Source: an uncultured Clostridia bacterium
Lineage (GTDB): Bacteria; Bacillota; Clostridia; Oscillospirales; Acutalibacteraceae
DNA: 34,544 nucleotides
Assembly (NCBI GenBank): GCA_944384855.1
Contig: CALWUY010000043.1
Span: forward strand, 1 to 34,544
Direction: 5' to 3'
The position numbers and the translations under genes are program-made. Of this stretch, positions 19,101 to 28,708 are shown one piece after another. Within the stretch, counting starts at the first letter, position 1; each line of letters begins with the position of its first letter. The notes beneath the pieces are model-generated. The model did not search any database. It saw only the letters and a program-made list of their open reading frames with translations, and was not told the origin of the DNA.

Positions 19101-22100
19101 TTATCTGAACGCGCTGCCAGATGTCTTCACGCCCGATGCAATCTGATATTTAGGGCTGCCGTCTATAAGATTGCCGAATGAAGTTACTGATTTTGTGCCT
19201 TTCTCGGCAATTATATCACCCATCGAACGGGTTCTTACAATAAGGCCTGACGCATTGACATTACCGCCCGTTGCCAAAATCGGGGCTTTGCCTGCCTGGA
19301 AGAAATATCCGCCGGCAATATTGACATTACCGCCGTCCACACGGATTGAAGCGTCATTCATCAGCCATGGACAGATATTGAAGATATTAAGTGTGCCGGT
19401 AAAATTTTTGTCAGCTACAACAGCTGTGGAAGTATAAGGATCGGAACTATATGAACCTATACACTGCGGATCAATAATTGTCACCTTGCTGTCGCCTGTA
19501 ATATAGATATCGTTTACCGAATAGTCTTGGCCGAAACCTATAATATAAAGCTCCGCGCCGTCTATATACGCACCTCTGTACGCACCGAAAGCAGCCTGCA
19601 TAAAGCTTACTTCATTAGTACAGTCACCAAAGTAGAAAAAAGTTGCGGTTTCATGCAGATGAGTCATTAAAGGTCCGGTCCAGTCACCGCTGAACTTGTT
19701 TGGATTAAATCCGGTAGACCACATTTCACCCGGGTTAGTGTGAGCATTTAATAACACACCGCCGTCAGAACCGCCGCCAATGCTTATACCTCTGTTAAAG
19801 GTGAAGAAATTAAGACTTTCTATGTAGTGATTATCACATTTGTAAGAGTTAAAGTCGGCAATACTCCAACCGCCCACTACAGTTGTATTAATGATATAAC
19901 AATCCTTGCCTGTTGCCTTAATTGAAGTGGCATAAGGACCTATGGTTTCCTGAGAAACCTTATCGTACACAACCGACAGACCTCTGATACCTGCCGATGG
20001 CTCAAGTGTAATAAGCGCTTCTGCATTCTCTTTGCCCGCTCCGTAATCGGTGAGCAAAGTGCTGAACGGAATTTCGGAATTAATGTAATGGAAATAGTCA
20101 TTAGCTCCGACAAGCTCAACGCCCGATTTGATTATTATCGGGGTTTCAATCCTATAAACGCCTGCCGGAATATAAACCTTTCCGCCGCCGGCAGCAGCCG
20201 CTTCATCAATAGCTTTCTGAATTGCAGCACCGATTTCAGGCTGTTCTCCTTGCGGAATTGCTACGGTGAAAAGCTGCATTTTGGCAGGCGCCTTATCCTG
20301 ATAAGCTCTGCGCGAATCTGCCGCTTTATACTCATCGGTCAAAAGCTCTATAGACTTATCGTCAGAATTATTTTCAATGTATACAGGGCTTTCAGTCTCT
20401 TTTTTAACCTTAAGTTCCCCTGAATTTGCCGTGCAATTGAGTAATTGGGTTTCATCGACGGTATTTAGAATTTCAACGTGATTTGAGCCGCCGCTGAAGG
20501 TGGAATTCATGACCGCTACCTTGCCCGACTTAACATAAAGGGGCGCTTCTGCATTCTCATCTGTAACGCTGAAGGAGCAGTTCTGAAGCGTCATATAAGA
20601 ACTGCCTAAATAGCTGACGGCATATTTGCCTGTACTCTCAAAAGTAATGGTATTTCCGCTGAAGCCCGAAGCTGCATTTTCCCCTACAAGCAACGCGACC
20701 GGATCTTTACCGCCGTTTGCCTTAAGCACGCCGTTGGTAAGCTGACCTCCGTAAGGAACGTCACCTTCTATATACATACAAACATTGCAGTCTGTGATGT
20801 TGAAATTGTAAATTCGGCCATAAAGTGAAGTGACATACATCCCTACATTATAACCCTCGATTTTCATATCAGCAACATAATGAAAATCAATCTTCCCGAG
20901 AGAAAATCCTATACCGTAGGTAATCAGCCAATTTTTCAGGATTTCCTCTTTCGGGGTTCCCTCAAGACCTGAACCTAACCAGAATTTCGGGCTGAAATCA
21001 AAATTTTGCTGACGGTCAGAGTCGGACGCCTTACCTGACATATATCCCACATGAAGCGGCGTACCGTAAATATTTTTTACCATTTGCTGATAATGGGCAT
21101 TGTCATAGCTGTCATGAGTGATGCCGTCGTAAGAATTTACAAGATATATATCCTCTATTGCAACATTTATCGGATCGCTAATACCAATAGTATAATTATA
21201 AGGAGTTGCCTCGCCCGAGGCTAAGGTCTGTTCGGGATACCAAATAGTTAAACCCTTAACACAGCTTCCCTGTCGCATAGTTATAAACATACTTTTGCTG
21301 CCGTCTGCAATAGTAGAAACCTTAGCGGCAAGGATTGTGCCTTCGGCTTTAGGATTTTCCCTTGACGGAGCATTAAAATCTCCTAAAAGGGTTACGCCTG
21401 AGGGAATAACAAAATCTTGTGTGAGTAAATAAGTGCCTTTTGGGGCATAAATTACGCCGCCTTTGCCTTCGAGCGAACGAATTGCCGTACGGAAAGCCAA
21501 GCTGTCATCAGTCTTACCGTCTCCTGCAGCGCCGAAATCCTTAACATTTGCTTCAATTATACGCCCATTTGACGTCTCATAATCGGTAGCCAGAAGTTGA
21601 GGATACTTCTGTTCAGAAATAGTATTTTCACTGATGCTTACCGAATGCAGCCACATGGTAGAAGCAGTATCCAGTTTTACGGTGAAATGCGATTTTGCAT
21701 CAGTGCTGAATTTAACCTTTTCCGTTTTAATCGACATACCGCCCCACACCGAACCTCCGGCCATTTCGTATGAGTTTTCCACATTGCCCGAAGCGCCTTC
21801 GTATCCGAGTTTAAATGTCTTCGAACTCGATTCATAGTATTCAAGCTTTATAAAAAGCGACTTGCCGTCCAGCTTTTCGCAATAGTCATTGTCGAGCTTG
21901 AAACTAAGTGTATTTTCTTTGCTGATTTTAGAATACTCTTTGCCGAGCACTGCTCCGTCATTTAACTTATCGGTACCGTTAATGTCAACTGTCATTCCGT
22001 TTTGCCTGATATTTTCACCAAATAAAACTATCGGACAATCAGATGATAAAATATCTTCGCCTTTAACGTCAGTTGAGGGCTCGTCAGATTTTTTCCCACA

Positions 22101-22172
22101 ACCCGAAATAGCTGCAGTCAGTAATATAACTACTGATAAAAGCACCGAGAGCAAACGAAAAGTGTTTTTCAT
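19101..22172 (-). CDS. Pectate-lyase-fold lipoprotein (extracellular paralogue)
   Basis: This protein is 1023 residues from the ATG at 22172. A longer frame reaches 22223, but GAGAGG lies 9 bases before the later ATG, which opens a good lipoprotein signal peptide: a lipobox ending ISGC with Cys25. A beta-rich region (about 35-170) precedes two Pectate_lyase_3-type domains. The first opens with VKDFGAAGDGKTDD near residue 207, the second near residue 634 (AIQKAIDEAAAAGGGKVYIP). Stretches such as GVTLLGDFNAP and KGLTIWYPEQ closely match the cytoplasmic paralogue at 13789-16284. It is predicted to be tethered outside the membrane and to cut or bind polysaccharide there. The catalytic type is not certain. 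Confidence 0.88.
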   Translation of the reverse strand: MKNTFRLLSVLLSVVILLTAAISGCGKKSDEPSTDVKGEDILSSDCPIVLFGENIRQNGMTVDINGTDKLNDGAVLGKEYSKISKENTLSFKLDNDYCEKLDGKSLFIKLEYYESSSKTFKLGYEGASGNVENSYEMAGGSVWGGMSIKTEKVKFSTDAKSHFTVKLDTASTMWLHSVSISENTISEQKYPQLLATDYETSNGRIIEANVKDFGAAGDGKTDDSLAFRTAIRSLEGKGGVIYAPKGTYLLTQDFVIPSGVTLLGDFNAPSRENPKAEGTILAAKVSTIADGSKSMFITMRQGSCVKGLTIWYPEQTLASGEATPYNYTIGISDPINVAIEDIYLVNSYDGITHDSYDNAHYQQMVKNIYGTPLHVGYMSGKASDSDRQQNFDFSPKFWLGSGLEGTPKEEILKNWLITYGIGFSLGKIDFHYVADMKIEGYNVGMYVTSLYGRIYNFNITDCNVCMYIEGDVPYGGQLTNGVLKANGGKDPVALLVGENAASGFSGNTITFESTGKYAVSYLGSSYMTLQNCSFSVTDENAEAPLYVKSGKVAVMNSTFSGGSNHVEILNTVDETQLLNCTANSGELKVKKETESPVYIENNSDDKSIELLTDEYKAADSRRAYQDKAPAKMQLFTVAIPQGEQPEIGAAIQKAIDEAAAAGGGKVYIPAGVYRIETPIIIKSGVELVGANDYFHYINSEIPFSTLLTDYGAGKENAEALITLEPSAGIRGLSVVYDKVSQETIGPYATSIKATGKDCYIINTTVVGGWSIADFNSYKCDNHYIESLNFFTFNRGISIGGGSDGGVLLNAHTNPGEMWSTGFNPNKFSGDWTGPLMTHLHETATFFYFGDCTNEVSFMQAAFGAYRGAYIDGAELYIIGFGQDYSVNDIYITGDSKVTIIDPQCIGSYSSDPYTSTAVVADKNFTGTLNIFNICPWLMNDASIRVDGGNVNIAGGYFFQAGKAPILATGGNVNASGLIVRTRSMGDIIAEKGTKSVTSFGNLIDGSPKYQIASGVKTSGSAFR

Positions 22173-22215
22173 TATATCAATCCTCTCATAGTGTTTGTGA
22201 TTTAAAGTATTTTCG

Positions 22216-22289
22216 GGGCGCAAAAACCCTTTTAGGCTCCTGAATTATGTCTTAATACACCGAAAGTGTCATAAAAACAGTTCGCGCCC
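22216..22289 (-). other. Structured intercistronic region after the solute-binding protein gene
   Basis: In the 235-base gap between the binding protein and the pectate-lyase-fold lipoprotein, GGGCGC (22216-22221) can pair with GCGCCC (22284-22289). The enclosed bases contain a small hairpin, ACAC (22257-22260) with GTGT (22266-22269). Such structures after binding-protein genes often stabilise their mRNA. I see no strong U-tract and no good promoter in the gap. Confidence 0.35.
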
Positions 22290-22407
22290 TCGAAAAAATT
22301 TATGCTTTAAGCTAAATTACATTATGCTGAAATCCAATTTGATCATACGTCTTATAAATACTCAAAATTGAATTAAAACGGCTGTTTAAAGCACTTTGTA
22401 ATAAGCG

Positions 22408-23784
22408 TTAGTTAAACATCTCATCTATGAGAGCCTGTATTCCCGCAGCATTGCCTTCGGTATACAGTGAGTATGTTGTATCAGTAAATATCGGCATTGC
22501 AACAGCACGCATCGTGCCGATGGAAATTTGCTCGTTAATGTTAAGCATAAGATTGGCATAATCAAGGCTGAATGTCGGAACTATATAATCGTTCATCATC
22601 TCAATATAAAGGTCGCGGTCAACAAAATTTGCAGACCCGTCTTGTATCTGAAGACTTTGGAAATCTTTCGACTTATCAGCCATTTTCTTAAGCACCTTAG
22701 CCGCGAGCTCGGAGGTTTCAGATATCGCGGGAATGGTTATAATATTAGTGTTGTGATACTGCGCGGATATATAATCACTTTCTTTATTGTACTTAGGATA
22801 TGGAATAATACCTATTTCGAATTTACCGCTGTCCTCACTGTCCGAAGTGTATCCGCCAAGCAGGAACAGGCAATTACCGTCCAAAAAGAAATTCTGTTGA
22901 GTTATACCGTCCATATCTCCGGGATAGAACATACCGTCATTTACTGTAAATGTAGTTTTGAACTTTTGCAGTGCAGTAACAGCGCTTTTATCGAGCATAT
23001 TGTATACAAGACGTCCGTCGGCATCTTTCTTGATCATCGGGACACCCGCTGCTAACCAAACAGGCACTAAGCCGTCATACGCCTGTGAAGTAGAACCCAA
23101 ACGGTCATTAGCGTCAAACTTACCGTCGTTGTTCATATCCTTCACAGCCTTTAGACTGTACTCACGGAATTTATCCCATGTCCATTCGCCTTTGCGGACA
23201 AGTTCCGCGGGATCGGTAAGACCCAAAGTCTTAATCATATCTCTGTTGTATAAACAACTCATTCCGGCATATCCCATAAGGCCATTGGAACCAACACCGT
23301 AAATACCGCCTTTAACACTTGCAATATTTGTTATTACGGAATTCCAGCGGTCAGAATTCACTTCCAAACTCTCAAGACCTGATAAATCCATAAGCAGATC
23401 CTGTGCCGCGAGGGGGCCGAAGCTGAAAAGCTGATGAATCATTAAATCAGCAAAACCGGTATCTCCGTTGGTTATAGAGGTCTGGGCAATAGAAGTGAAT
23501 TCTGTCGGAGAATAATAATCGATTTTTATGCGTATATTTTCCTCTCCCTCAATTTCAGTTATCATCTGACGGATTGCCTCGCCGTATTCCGTATCCTGAT
23601 TCCATGAAAATTCATCTTCATAATAAGCCGCCACAGCGATTGTAAAGGTTTGAGCGTTATCATCAGGCTCTTTTACAGAAGTTTTACCGCCATCCGATGT
23701 AGTTACTCCATTATCACAGGCGCCTAAAGTGAACAGCATAGCGAAGATTAATATAATCGCAAATATACTTTTGATTTTTTTCAT
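22408..23784 (-). CDS. Sugar ABC transporter solute-binding lipoprotein (family 1)
   Basis: This 458-residue lipoprotein has a lipobox ending TLGAC with Cys23. The mature protein has the family 1 binding-protein pattern: TFTIAVAAYYEDEF at its first strand, LMIHQLFSFGPLAAQDLLMDLSGL in the middle and NRDMIKTLGLTDPA later. A calcium-type loop DMNNDGKFDAND lies near residues 227-238, a feature seen in some relatives. ATG follows AAAGGCCGG located in the end of the preceding gene, whose stop is one base away. It presumably delivers oligosaccharide to one of the two permease pairs encoded further along. No permease gene directly follows it. Confidence 0.92.
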   Translation of the reverse strand: MKKIKSIFAIILIFAMLFTLGACDNGVTTSDGGKTSVKEPDDNAQTFTIAVAAYYEDEFSWNQDTEYGEAIRQMITEIEGEENIRIKIDYYSPTEFTSIAQTSITNGDTGFADLMIHQLFSFGPLAAQDLLMDLSGLESLEVNSDRWNSVITNIASVKGGIYGVGSNGLMGYAGMSCLYNRDMIKTLGLTDPAELVRKGEWTWDKFREYSLKAVKDMNNDGKFDANDRLGSTSQAYDGLVPVWLAAGVPMIKKDADGRLVYNMLDKSAVTALQKFKTTFTVNDGMFYPGDMDGITQQNFFLDGNCLFLLGGYTSDSEDSGKFEIGIIPYPKYNKESDYISAQYHNTNIITIPAISETSELAAKVLKKMADKSKDFQSLQIQDGSANFVDRDLYIEMMNDYIVPTFSLDYANLMLNINEQISIGTMRAVAMPIFTDTTYSLYTEGNAAGIQALIDEMFN

Positions 23785-23785
23785 A

Positions 23786-26700
23786 TTATTTACCGGCCTT
23801 TCTTTTTTTCTTAATAAGTATTATGGCTGTAGCCGCACCGCCTGCAAGCACCGCAAGTACTGCGACAGAAATACCTATCGCCAAAGCCATCTTTGTGAAA
23901 GCAGATACGTTAGCCTTATTTGAACCGTCGTTTGCGGATGCTAAATTCTGCTCGAGTTTGCCAAGCACTTCATCATCAAGTAAAACATCCGAAATGATAT
24001 AGGTCGCAAGGCGCGTAGGCTCATCCCAAATAATCTCTTTCTTGGCCTTATTATCAATACGGGAAAGCTTTCTGAACGATCCGTTAACATCCAGTCTGTA
24101 GAGATAAAATTCATCCATTGATGTAAGATTATCTTTCTTGAGATGCACTGTTACAGTATCGCTGAATAGATACTCACGTGTATCCTTATAAAATGTCGGG
24201 TCAAGAATAATGGTATTCTTATTATCCGCCTCAAACTCTTTAGCAACGATCTCAGGTATAATGCTCATATCTTTGGTTTCAACTACCAACTCGCCGTAGG
24301 CGGGAATAACATCCGGCTTGGCTGTAAGGTAAAGTTCATAACCGGTATTATTTGTCGTAATAACTGATTTTTCAATCTTAACCTCGCCGGACTTCGTAAA
24401 GCACATATTATCTATACGGAAGGTGATTTCCTTGCCGATATAGTTTTGCGCCGTGCCGGTATAAATCCGCAGAAAGTTAATTTTAGTGAAATCCACATCA
24501 CTTTCGCCCTTCCAATCAACAGTTTGACTTGCAAAATCAAACGAAAGCTTGACGTGATTCCAACCCTCGTTAAGATTCAGGTCACCTAGCCCCCAGGAAA
24601 TTTCGTTTTGATCCCATGTACCTGAACTTGTAAGCTCAATAGCACCGCCTGCAAATTCAAAGAAATCAGGATCGGAAACATATAAATCAAATTCTAACGC
24701 GTTATAGCCAGTAGAATCTACCTCGTTGCCTTCACCGGTACGGTAAACCCATACAAAGTTTCCTGTATCGACTGAAAATTTAAGAGATGACATACCTTGA
24801 GTTTTTTCTTCCAGATCCATTTCAAAGGATGTAAATACAGTCTCACGGTTCAAACCGAACATTTCTTCAAAAGGCTGGAACATCTTGGCGCCCTTTATTG
24901 TAGGCTCATAGCTTATCGGAAGAGCTGTAGTATCATCTGCGCTTACGCGAATATCATCGAGATATACCGTGCTTACCGGAAGGTCAGCAACCGGACCTTC
25001 TCCTAATTTTAGAGTGAAAGAAATAATCTTTGTTAAATCAGGTGTTCCCTGCTTTCTGGCTCTTGAAAACGGTAATACTATTTGATTCCAACCGTTTTTA
25101 ATTACCTGTGATGTCCAACCCTGCCATATAAAGCAATCTTCTTCTAATTCATGTGAGCTGCCTATGCGGCAGTATGAGCCGGTGTTTTTCTCGGCAAGTT
25201 CCTTAAGTTTCACATAGTCGTCTGTATAAATCCAAAATCTGATAGCGCCGGCGGTGCCGTTTTTGGTCACGTCTTTTATATTAAAGGTACGCTCCAAACT
25301 CTCGCCCCAAAATCCCATTCTTATAAGCCAGCCTTCATTAAAACCGGCTTCGGTTACAAATGTTGTGGCCTTATAGGATTTTTTACCGACCTTTGAAATA
25401 TCATTTGAAATACTGGCAGGCCATGCCTTTTCGCCGTATTCGTCATTCAAAAGGAGCAGCGGATCATCGTTAGAAGGTATTTCGGCAACATCAGCAAAGC
25501 TCTTATCGTATGCAGCGGCAATACGGATCATACGTATGTGCAGATCCTTGTCACTCTTTCCGTCTGACAGACCCAAACTAAACTGATTGAGATTATTGAG
25601 TTCTCCCTTATGCCATGAGCCGAGACTTATTTTAACCTCACACCATTTTCCCGGCACTACGCTTTCAAAACCTTTGGAAACATCAGCGGATGAAATCGGA
25701 TGATTTACACCGTTCGAATCAACAAATGAAATAGTAATTTTATTTTTATAATCTGCCCAAGCGCCATTATCTTCAATGAAAACATTAAATGTAACAACAT
25801 TGCAGTCAGTAAAACTTACCGGCTTATAAGAAGAAACTTCACTCCTGATAACATTTACGAAATTATAAATTTTATCCTCGGTCGGAAGATTATCGGTACG
25901 CGGCGTAAAGTTTATTGTCCTGTCAAAATTCATCGCATGATAATCGGAATTAAGACCGGGATGAACAATCGGCCATTCAGAACCGTCAAGCTTGGCAAAA
26001 ACAATTTCTTTTGTTTCCTCTTTATCGTCATCATCAGGCAAAACCGGGTCGGGCGACAAATCAGGAAAATCGGTAGTATACTCCGCACAAACATCAGTAA
26101 CGGTAATATGAAGAATCTTATCCGAGAATCCTTCACCTAAATAAAAGCTCAATCCGTTTACGGCAGATAAATTCTTGCTGCCAATGCTTCTGAGGCTTAT
26201 TGTGATTTTAGTGGGCTGACCCACTACAACATTTTTAAATGCCGCCTGAACGTCAGCTGAGGCTATCTGCAAACTGTCTCCTTGGGCAGTAGCCACTGAA
26301 ATATTAAGCTTATCTTTATATGTCTCCCATGCCCCGTTATCTTCTACGGTAAGCATAAATGTAAGCACATTATGCTTGGAGGCATCAATCGGTTCCATGC
26401 CTGCGGCATCTCTTAAAACATTAATATACGTTTTGACGTCACCGTTAGGGATAAAGGAAATGCGACGATCTAAATGAGTCGCGTCATAATCAGGGTTATT
26501 GTACTGACCGGAGAGTCCGGGATGACATATAGGCCATTCAGAACCGTCAAGCTTGGCTATAACGGCTGTCTTAGGCTTGGCAGGTCCCTCGTCTTCCGTT
26601 GCTATAACAGCTAAATCATCAATATAAATCGTAATAGAGGGAGAACCGTCAGGCAGTTTCATATATAATGTATCAATTTTTGTTGCGTCAGGCTGATTTG

Positions 26701-28306
26701 CTTCAATGCCGCAATCAGCAAACTTAAGTGTAATTTCATTCCAACCGCTTACAGTCACCTGATCCAACCAGTTTTCCCAACGGAAATAATTTCCGTCTAT
26801 GTTTTGGCAATCGCCGATTTTTATAATATTCGGAGTAGTAAGTGCCTTTATCTCCTCAAGATCCGCAATATCTTCAATATAAAGCCAAAAATGCAGTGCA
26901 CCGGAAGTGCCGTTTTCCGTTACAGCGGAAATATCCTTCTTAGGCAGCGCTTTAGAACCCCAGAAGCCCGCTCTGATAATCCAGCCTTCATATTCATATG
27001 TATTTACCTTAAGAGAATGAGTTCCTACTTTAGCAATCTCATCACTGACATTTGTTTCGATGAAATATCCTCCTTCTCCGGCTTCGTCATCTATAATCGC
27101 AACTCTGTCGGTAGCAGGCGGAATAATCTCACCGCCCGGTTCTTCCTGCCCGGGAGGCTCGGTCTTGACCGAAGGGTCGGCGCTGACTCTTAAATGGTCG
27201 ATATACATTTCAATCGAAGCAGAGCCGTTAGGGAGTTTGAAATTAAGAGTATCTATCTTAGTAAGATCGGGAGCTGTGCCTTCAACAGTGCAATCTGCAA
27301 ACGGAAGAACAACTTCGTTCCAACCGTCTTCAGTTACACTGTCAATCCAGTTATCCCAAACATAATAGTTGCCGCTCGCACTATGACAGTCGCCTATTTT
27401 AGCGACAACCTTATTGCCGCTTGCCTGGCGCTGTTTAATCGAATCAAGTACTGATACTTTTTCAACATACATCCAAAAACGGACAGCGCCGTCGGTGCCG
27501 TTATTTGTAAGACTTTTTATATCCTTCGGTTCAAGCGCGGGGGAACCGAAAAATCCGGCAATAATTATGTTAGAGCTTGTTGTGATTTTAAGAGAACGTT
27601 CACCGACAGCAACCTGTTCACCGACAGTATTTACAGCGGGTTTTCTTGTCTCTCCTGCCTCATCGTCAATAAGAAGCACATCTTCCGGAAGCACTTCTGC
27701 AACCATATTCTTTATTTTAATACCTAAATTCTTATCACAAGTACTGCCGGAAACCGAGAAAATGAATTTTTTGACACTTTTAACGGCATCCTCACCAACG
27801 CCTGAAAGCGGCAGACGTACCTTAACCTCTGTTCCGGGTTTTACAACCGAAAGCGCAGCCAGTACATCTGCCTGTGGAATTTCAACGGTTCCTGCATTTG
27901 TATCCAACTCAATTGATATATAATTTCTATAGCTTTCAAATGCTCCGTTATCTTCGACGGTAAGCATAAAACTCAGCACATCGTAGCCGGTTAAATCGGC
28001 GGCTTCCTCACCCATATCGGTTCTCGAAACAGTAACCGAAGTAAAAACTGTATTTATATTGGGCGTTTCTGTTCCGCTGCCGACAAAATTGAGTTTACGG
28101 TCAAGATTCATTGAATGGTAATCATTATTCATACCGGGATGAACTACATTCCATTCAGAACCGTCAAGTTTAGCGAATACAAACGGCTCGCTCGGCTTCA
28201 CAGTATCGGCTAACACTGAAGTTAAATTAACCGAAATAGCAGAAAATGCTATTATAAACACAAGCAAAACAGCCACAATCCGCTTTGGAATTGCAAGATT
28301 CTTCAT
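23786..28306 (-). CDS. Membrane-anchored multi-module surface protein (A/B modules)
   Basis: This 1506-residue exported protein has a signal peptide (about 1-33). Two beta-rich module types recur. Type A opens with AKLDGSEW and HPG...LDR (near residues 42, 583 and 770) and includes LTVEDNGA followed by Y(K/R). Type B opens with LIDDEAGE (near 205, 400 and 950) and ends in SIxxYIDDL-like strands, with GALxFWxYxED and GWNEIxLxFADC inside. The order is A-B-B-A-A-B. A further jelly-roll-like domain (about 1140-1295) and a C-terminal beta domain precede a membrane helix (about 1475-1496) and a basic tail KKKRKAGK. There is no LPXTG motif. GGAGG precedes ATG. The modules may bind carbohydrate; no catalytic motif is recognised. 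Confidence 0.82.
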   Translation of the reverse strand: MKNLAIPKRIVAVLLVFIIAFSAISVNLTSVLADTVKPSEPFVFAKLDGSEWNVVHPGMNNDYHSMNLDRKLNFVGSGTETPNINTVFTSVTVSRTDMGEEAADLTGYDVLSFMLTVEDNGAFESYRNYISIELDTNAGTVEIPQADVLAALSVVKPGTEVKVRLPLSGVGEDAVKSVKKFIFSVSGSTCDKNLGIKIKNMVAEVLPEDVLLIDDEAGETRKPAVNTVGEQVAVGERSLKITTSSNIIIAGFFGSPALEPKDIKSLTNNGTDGAVRFWMYVEKVSVLDSIKQRQASGNKVVAKIGDCHSASGNYYVWDNWIDSVTEDGWNEVVLPFADCTVEGTAPDLTKIDTLNFKLPNGSASIEMYIDHLRVSADPSVKTEPPGQEEPGGEIIPPATDRVAIIDDEAGEGGYFIETNVSDEIAKVGTHSLKVNTYEYEGWIIRAGFWGSKALPKKDISAVTENGTSGALHFWLYIEDIADLEEIKALTTPNIIKIGDCQNIDGNYFRWENWLDQVTVSGWNEITLKFADCGIEANQPDATKIDTLYMKLPDGSPSITIYIDDLAVIATEDEGPAKPKTAVIAKLDGSEWPICHPGLSGQYNNPDYDATHLDRRISFIPNGDVKTYINVLRDAAGMEPIDASKHNVLTFMLTVEDNGAWETYKDKLNISVATAQGDSLQIASADVQAAFKNVVVGQPTKITISLRSIGSKNLSAVNGLSFYLGEGFSDKILHITVTDVCAEYTTDFPDLSPDPVLPDDDDKEETKEIVFAKLDGSEWPIVHPGLNSDYHAMNFDRTINFTPRTDNLPTEDKIYNFVNVIRSEVSSYKPVSFTDCNVVTFNVFIEDNGAWADYKNKITISFVDSNGVNHPISSADVSKGFESVVPGKWCEVKISLGSWHKGELNNLNQFSLGLSDGKSDKDLHIRMIRIAAAYDKSFADVAEIPSNDDPLLLLNDEYGEKAWPASISNDISKVGKKSYKATTFVTEAGFNEGWLIRMGFWGESLERTFNIKDVTKNGTAGAIRFWIYTDDYVKLKELAEKNTGSYCRIGSSHELEEDCFIWQGWTSQVIKNGWNQIVLPFSRARKQGTPDLTKIISFTLKLGEGPVADLPVSTVYLDDIRVSADDTTALPISYEPTIKGAKMFQPFEEMFGLNRETVFTSFEMDLEEKTQGMSSLKFSVDTGNFVWVYRTGEGNEVDSTGYNALEFDLYVSDPDFFEFAGGAIELTSSGTWDQNEISWGLGDLNLNEGWNHVKLSFDFASQTVDWKGESDVDFTKINFLRIYTGTAQNYIGKEITFRIDNMCFTKSGEVKIEKSVITTNNTGYELYLTAKPDVIPAYGELVVETKDMSIIPEIVAKEFEADNKNTIILDPTFYKDTREYLFSDTVTVHLKKDNLTSMDEFYLYRLDVNGSFRKLSRIDNKAKKEIIWDEPTRLATYIISDVLLDDEVLGKLEQNLASANDGSNKANVSAFTKMALAIGISVAVLAVLAGGAATAIILIKKKRKAGK
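25971..26557 (-). repeat. Exact 26-bp repeat marking two A modules
   Basis: The same 26 bases occur at 25971-25996 and 26532-26557, 561 bases (187 codons) apart, where they encode the KLDGSEWP signature of the second and third A modules. Eighteen of these bases recur at 28151-28168 in the first A module. This identity at DNA level suggests module duplication within the gene. Confidence 0.7.
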
Positions 28307-28708
28307 ATAAATCCTCCGCTCTTATTTTGTGTGACAGCACTCCGGTCTGTCACAACTTCGTTCACCGTTTTTTACTACGGCTCACTTAGATTTTTTCAAA
28401 GCATCAGCATTGCAAAAATCCCCTATTGCGCCAAATTTAAAATTCGGCTTCAAAATTTTTTCAACCCGCCAAACTGAAAATTCAATTTTGCGGGAATGGT
28501 GGAGGTAGGCTCTGATACAGTACGCCAAACAGCTTTTACCGGATATAAAACCTTAACCACATCAAAGCATAATATCTGTATTTTCAAATATAGTTCGAAT
28601 ATTATGCTCAAAAGTATTTTCCTTAAAATTTAAAATTTATATTTCAGAACGTACCCGACTAATAATTAGTCGGGTACACCGCATCAATTAAACATTCAAC
28701 ACTGATTT
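28307..28708 (-). other. 402-base gap with several hairpins before the anchored-protein gene
   Basis: No gene is seen here. Inverted repeats are dense: 28331-28337 with 28347-28353 (GTGACAG and CTGTCAC), an imperfect hairpin at 28465-28494 (CCCGC with GCGGG), 28567-28575 with 28599-28607 (GCATAATAT), and the strong palindrome at 28651-28677. On the minus strand TTGAAA, 17 bases and TTTAAA give a weak promoter candidate near 28430-28460. The gap may hold a partial terminator and a leader that adjusts expression of the downstream gene. Confidence 0.45.
28651..28677 (-). terminator. Strong palindrome after the dockerin gene
   Basis: Two perfect 13-base arms (GTACCCGACTAAT and its complement) surround one base, about 30 bases after the dockerin gene stop. 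As RNA this gives an 11-bp stem and 5-base loop. The tail on the minus strand (GTTCTGAAAT) is not U-rich, so it may act as a partial terminator or RNA stabiliser. Confidence 0.55.

Noticed and set aside
260-22351. Shared 10-mer ATCATACGTC at 260-269 and 22342-22351.
   Set aside because: It is neither palindromic nor placed at a recognisable promoter, and one 10-base match in 34 kb is expected by chance.
25971-26557. The exact 26-bp repeat as a mobile element or recombination site.
   Set aside because: It falls in matching positions of repeated protein modules, so domain duplication explains it.
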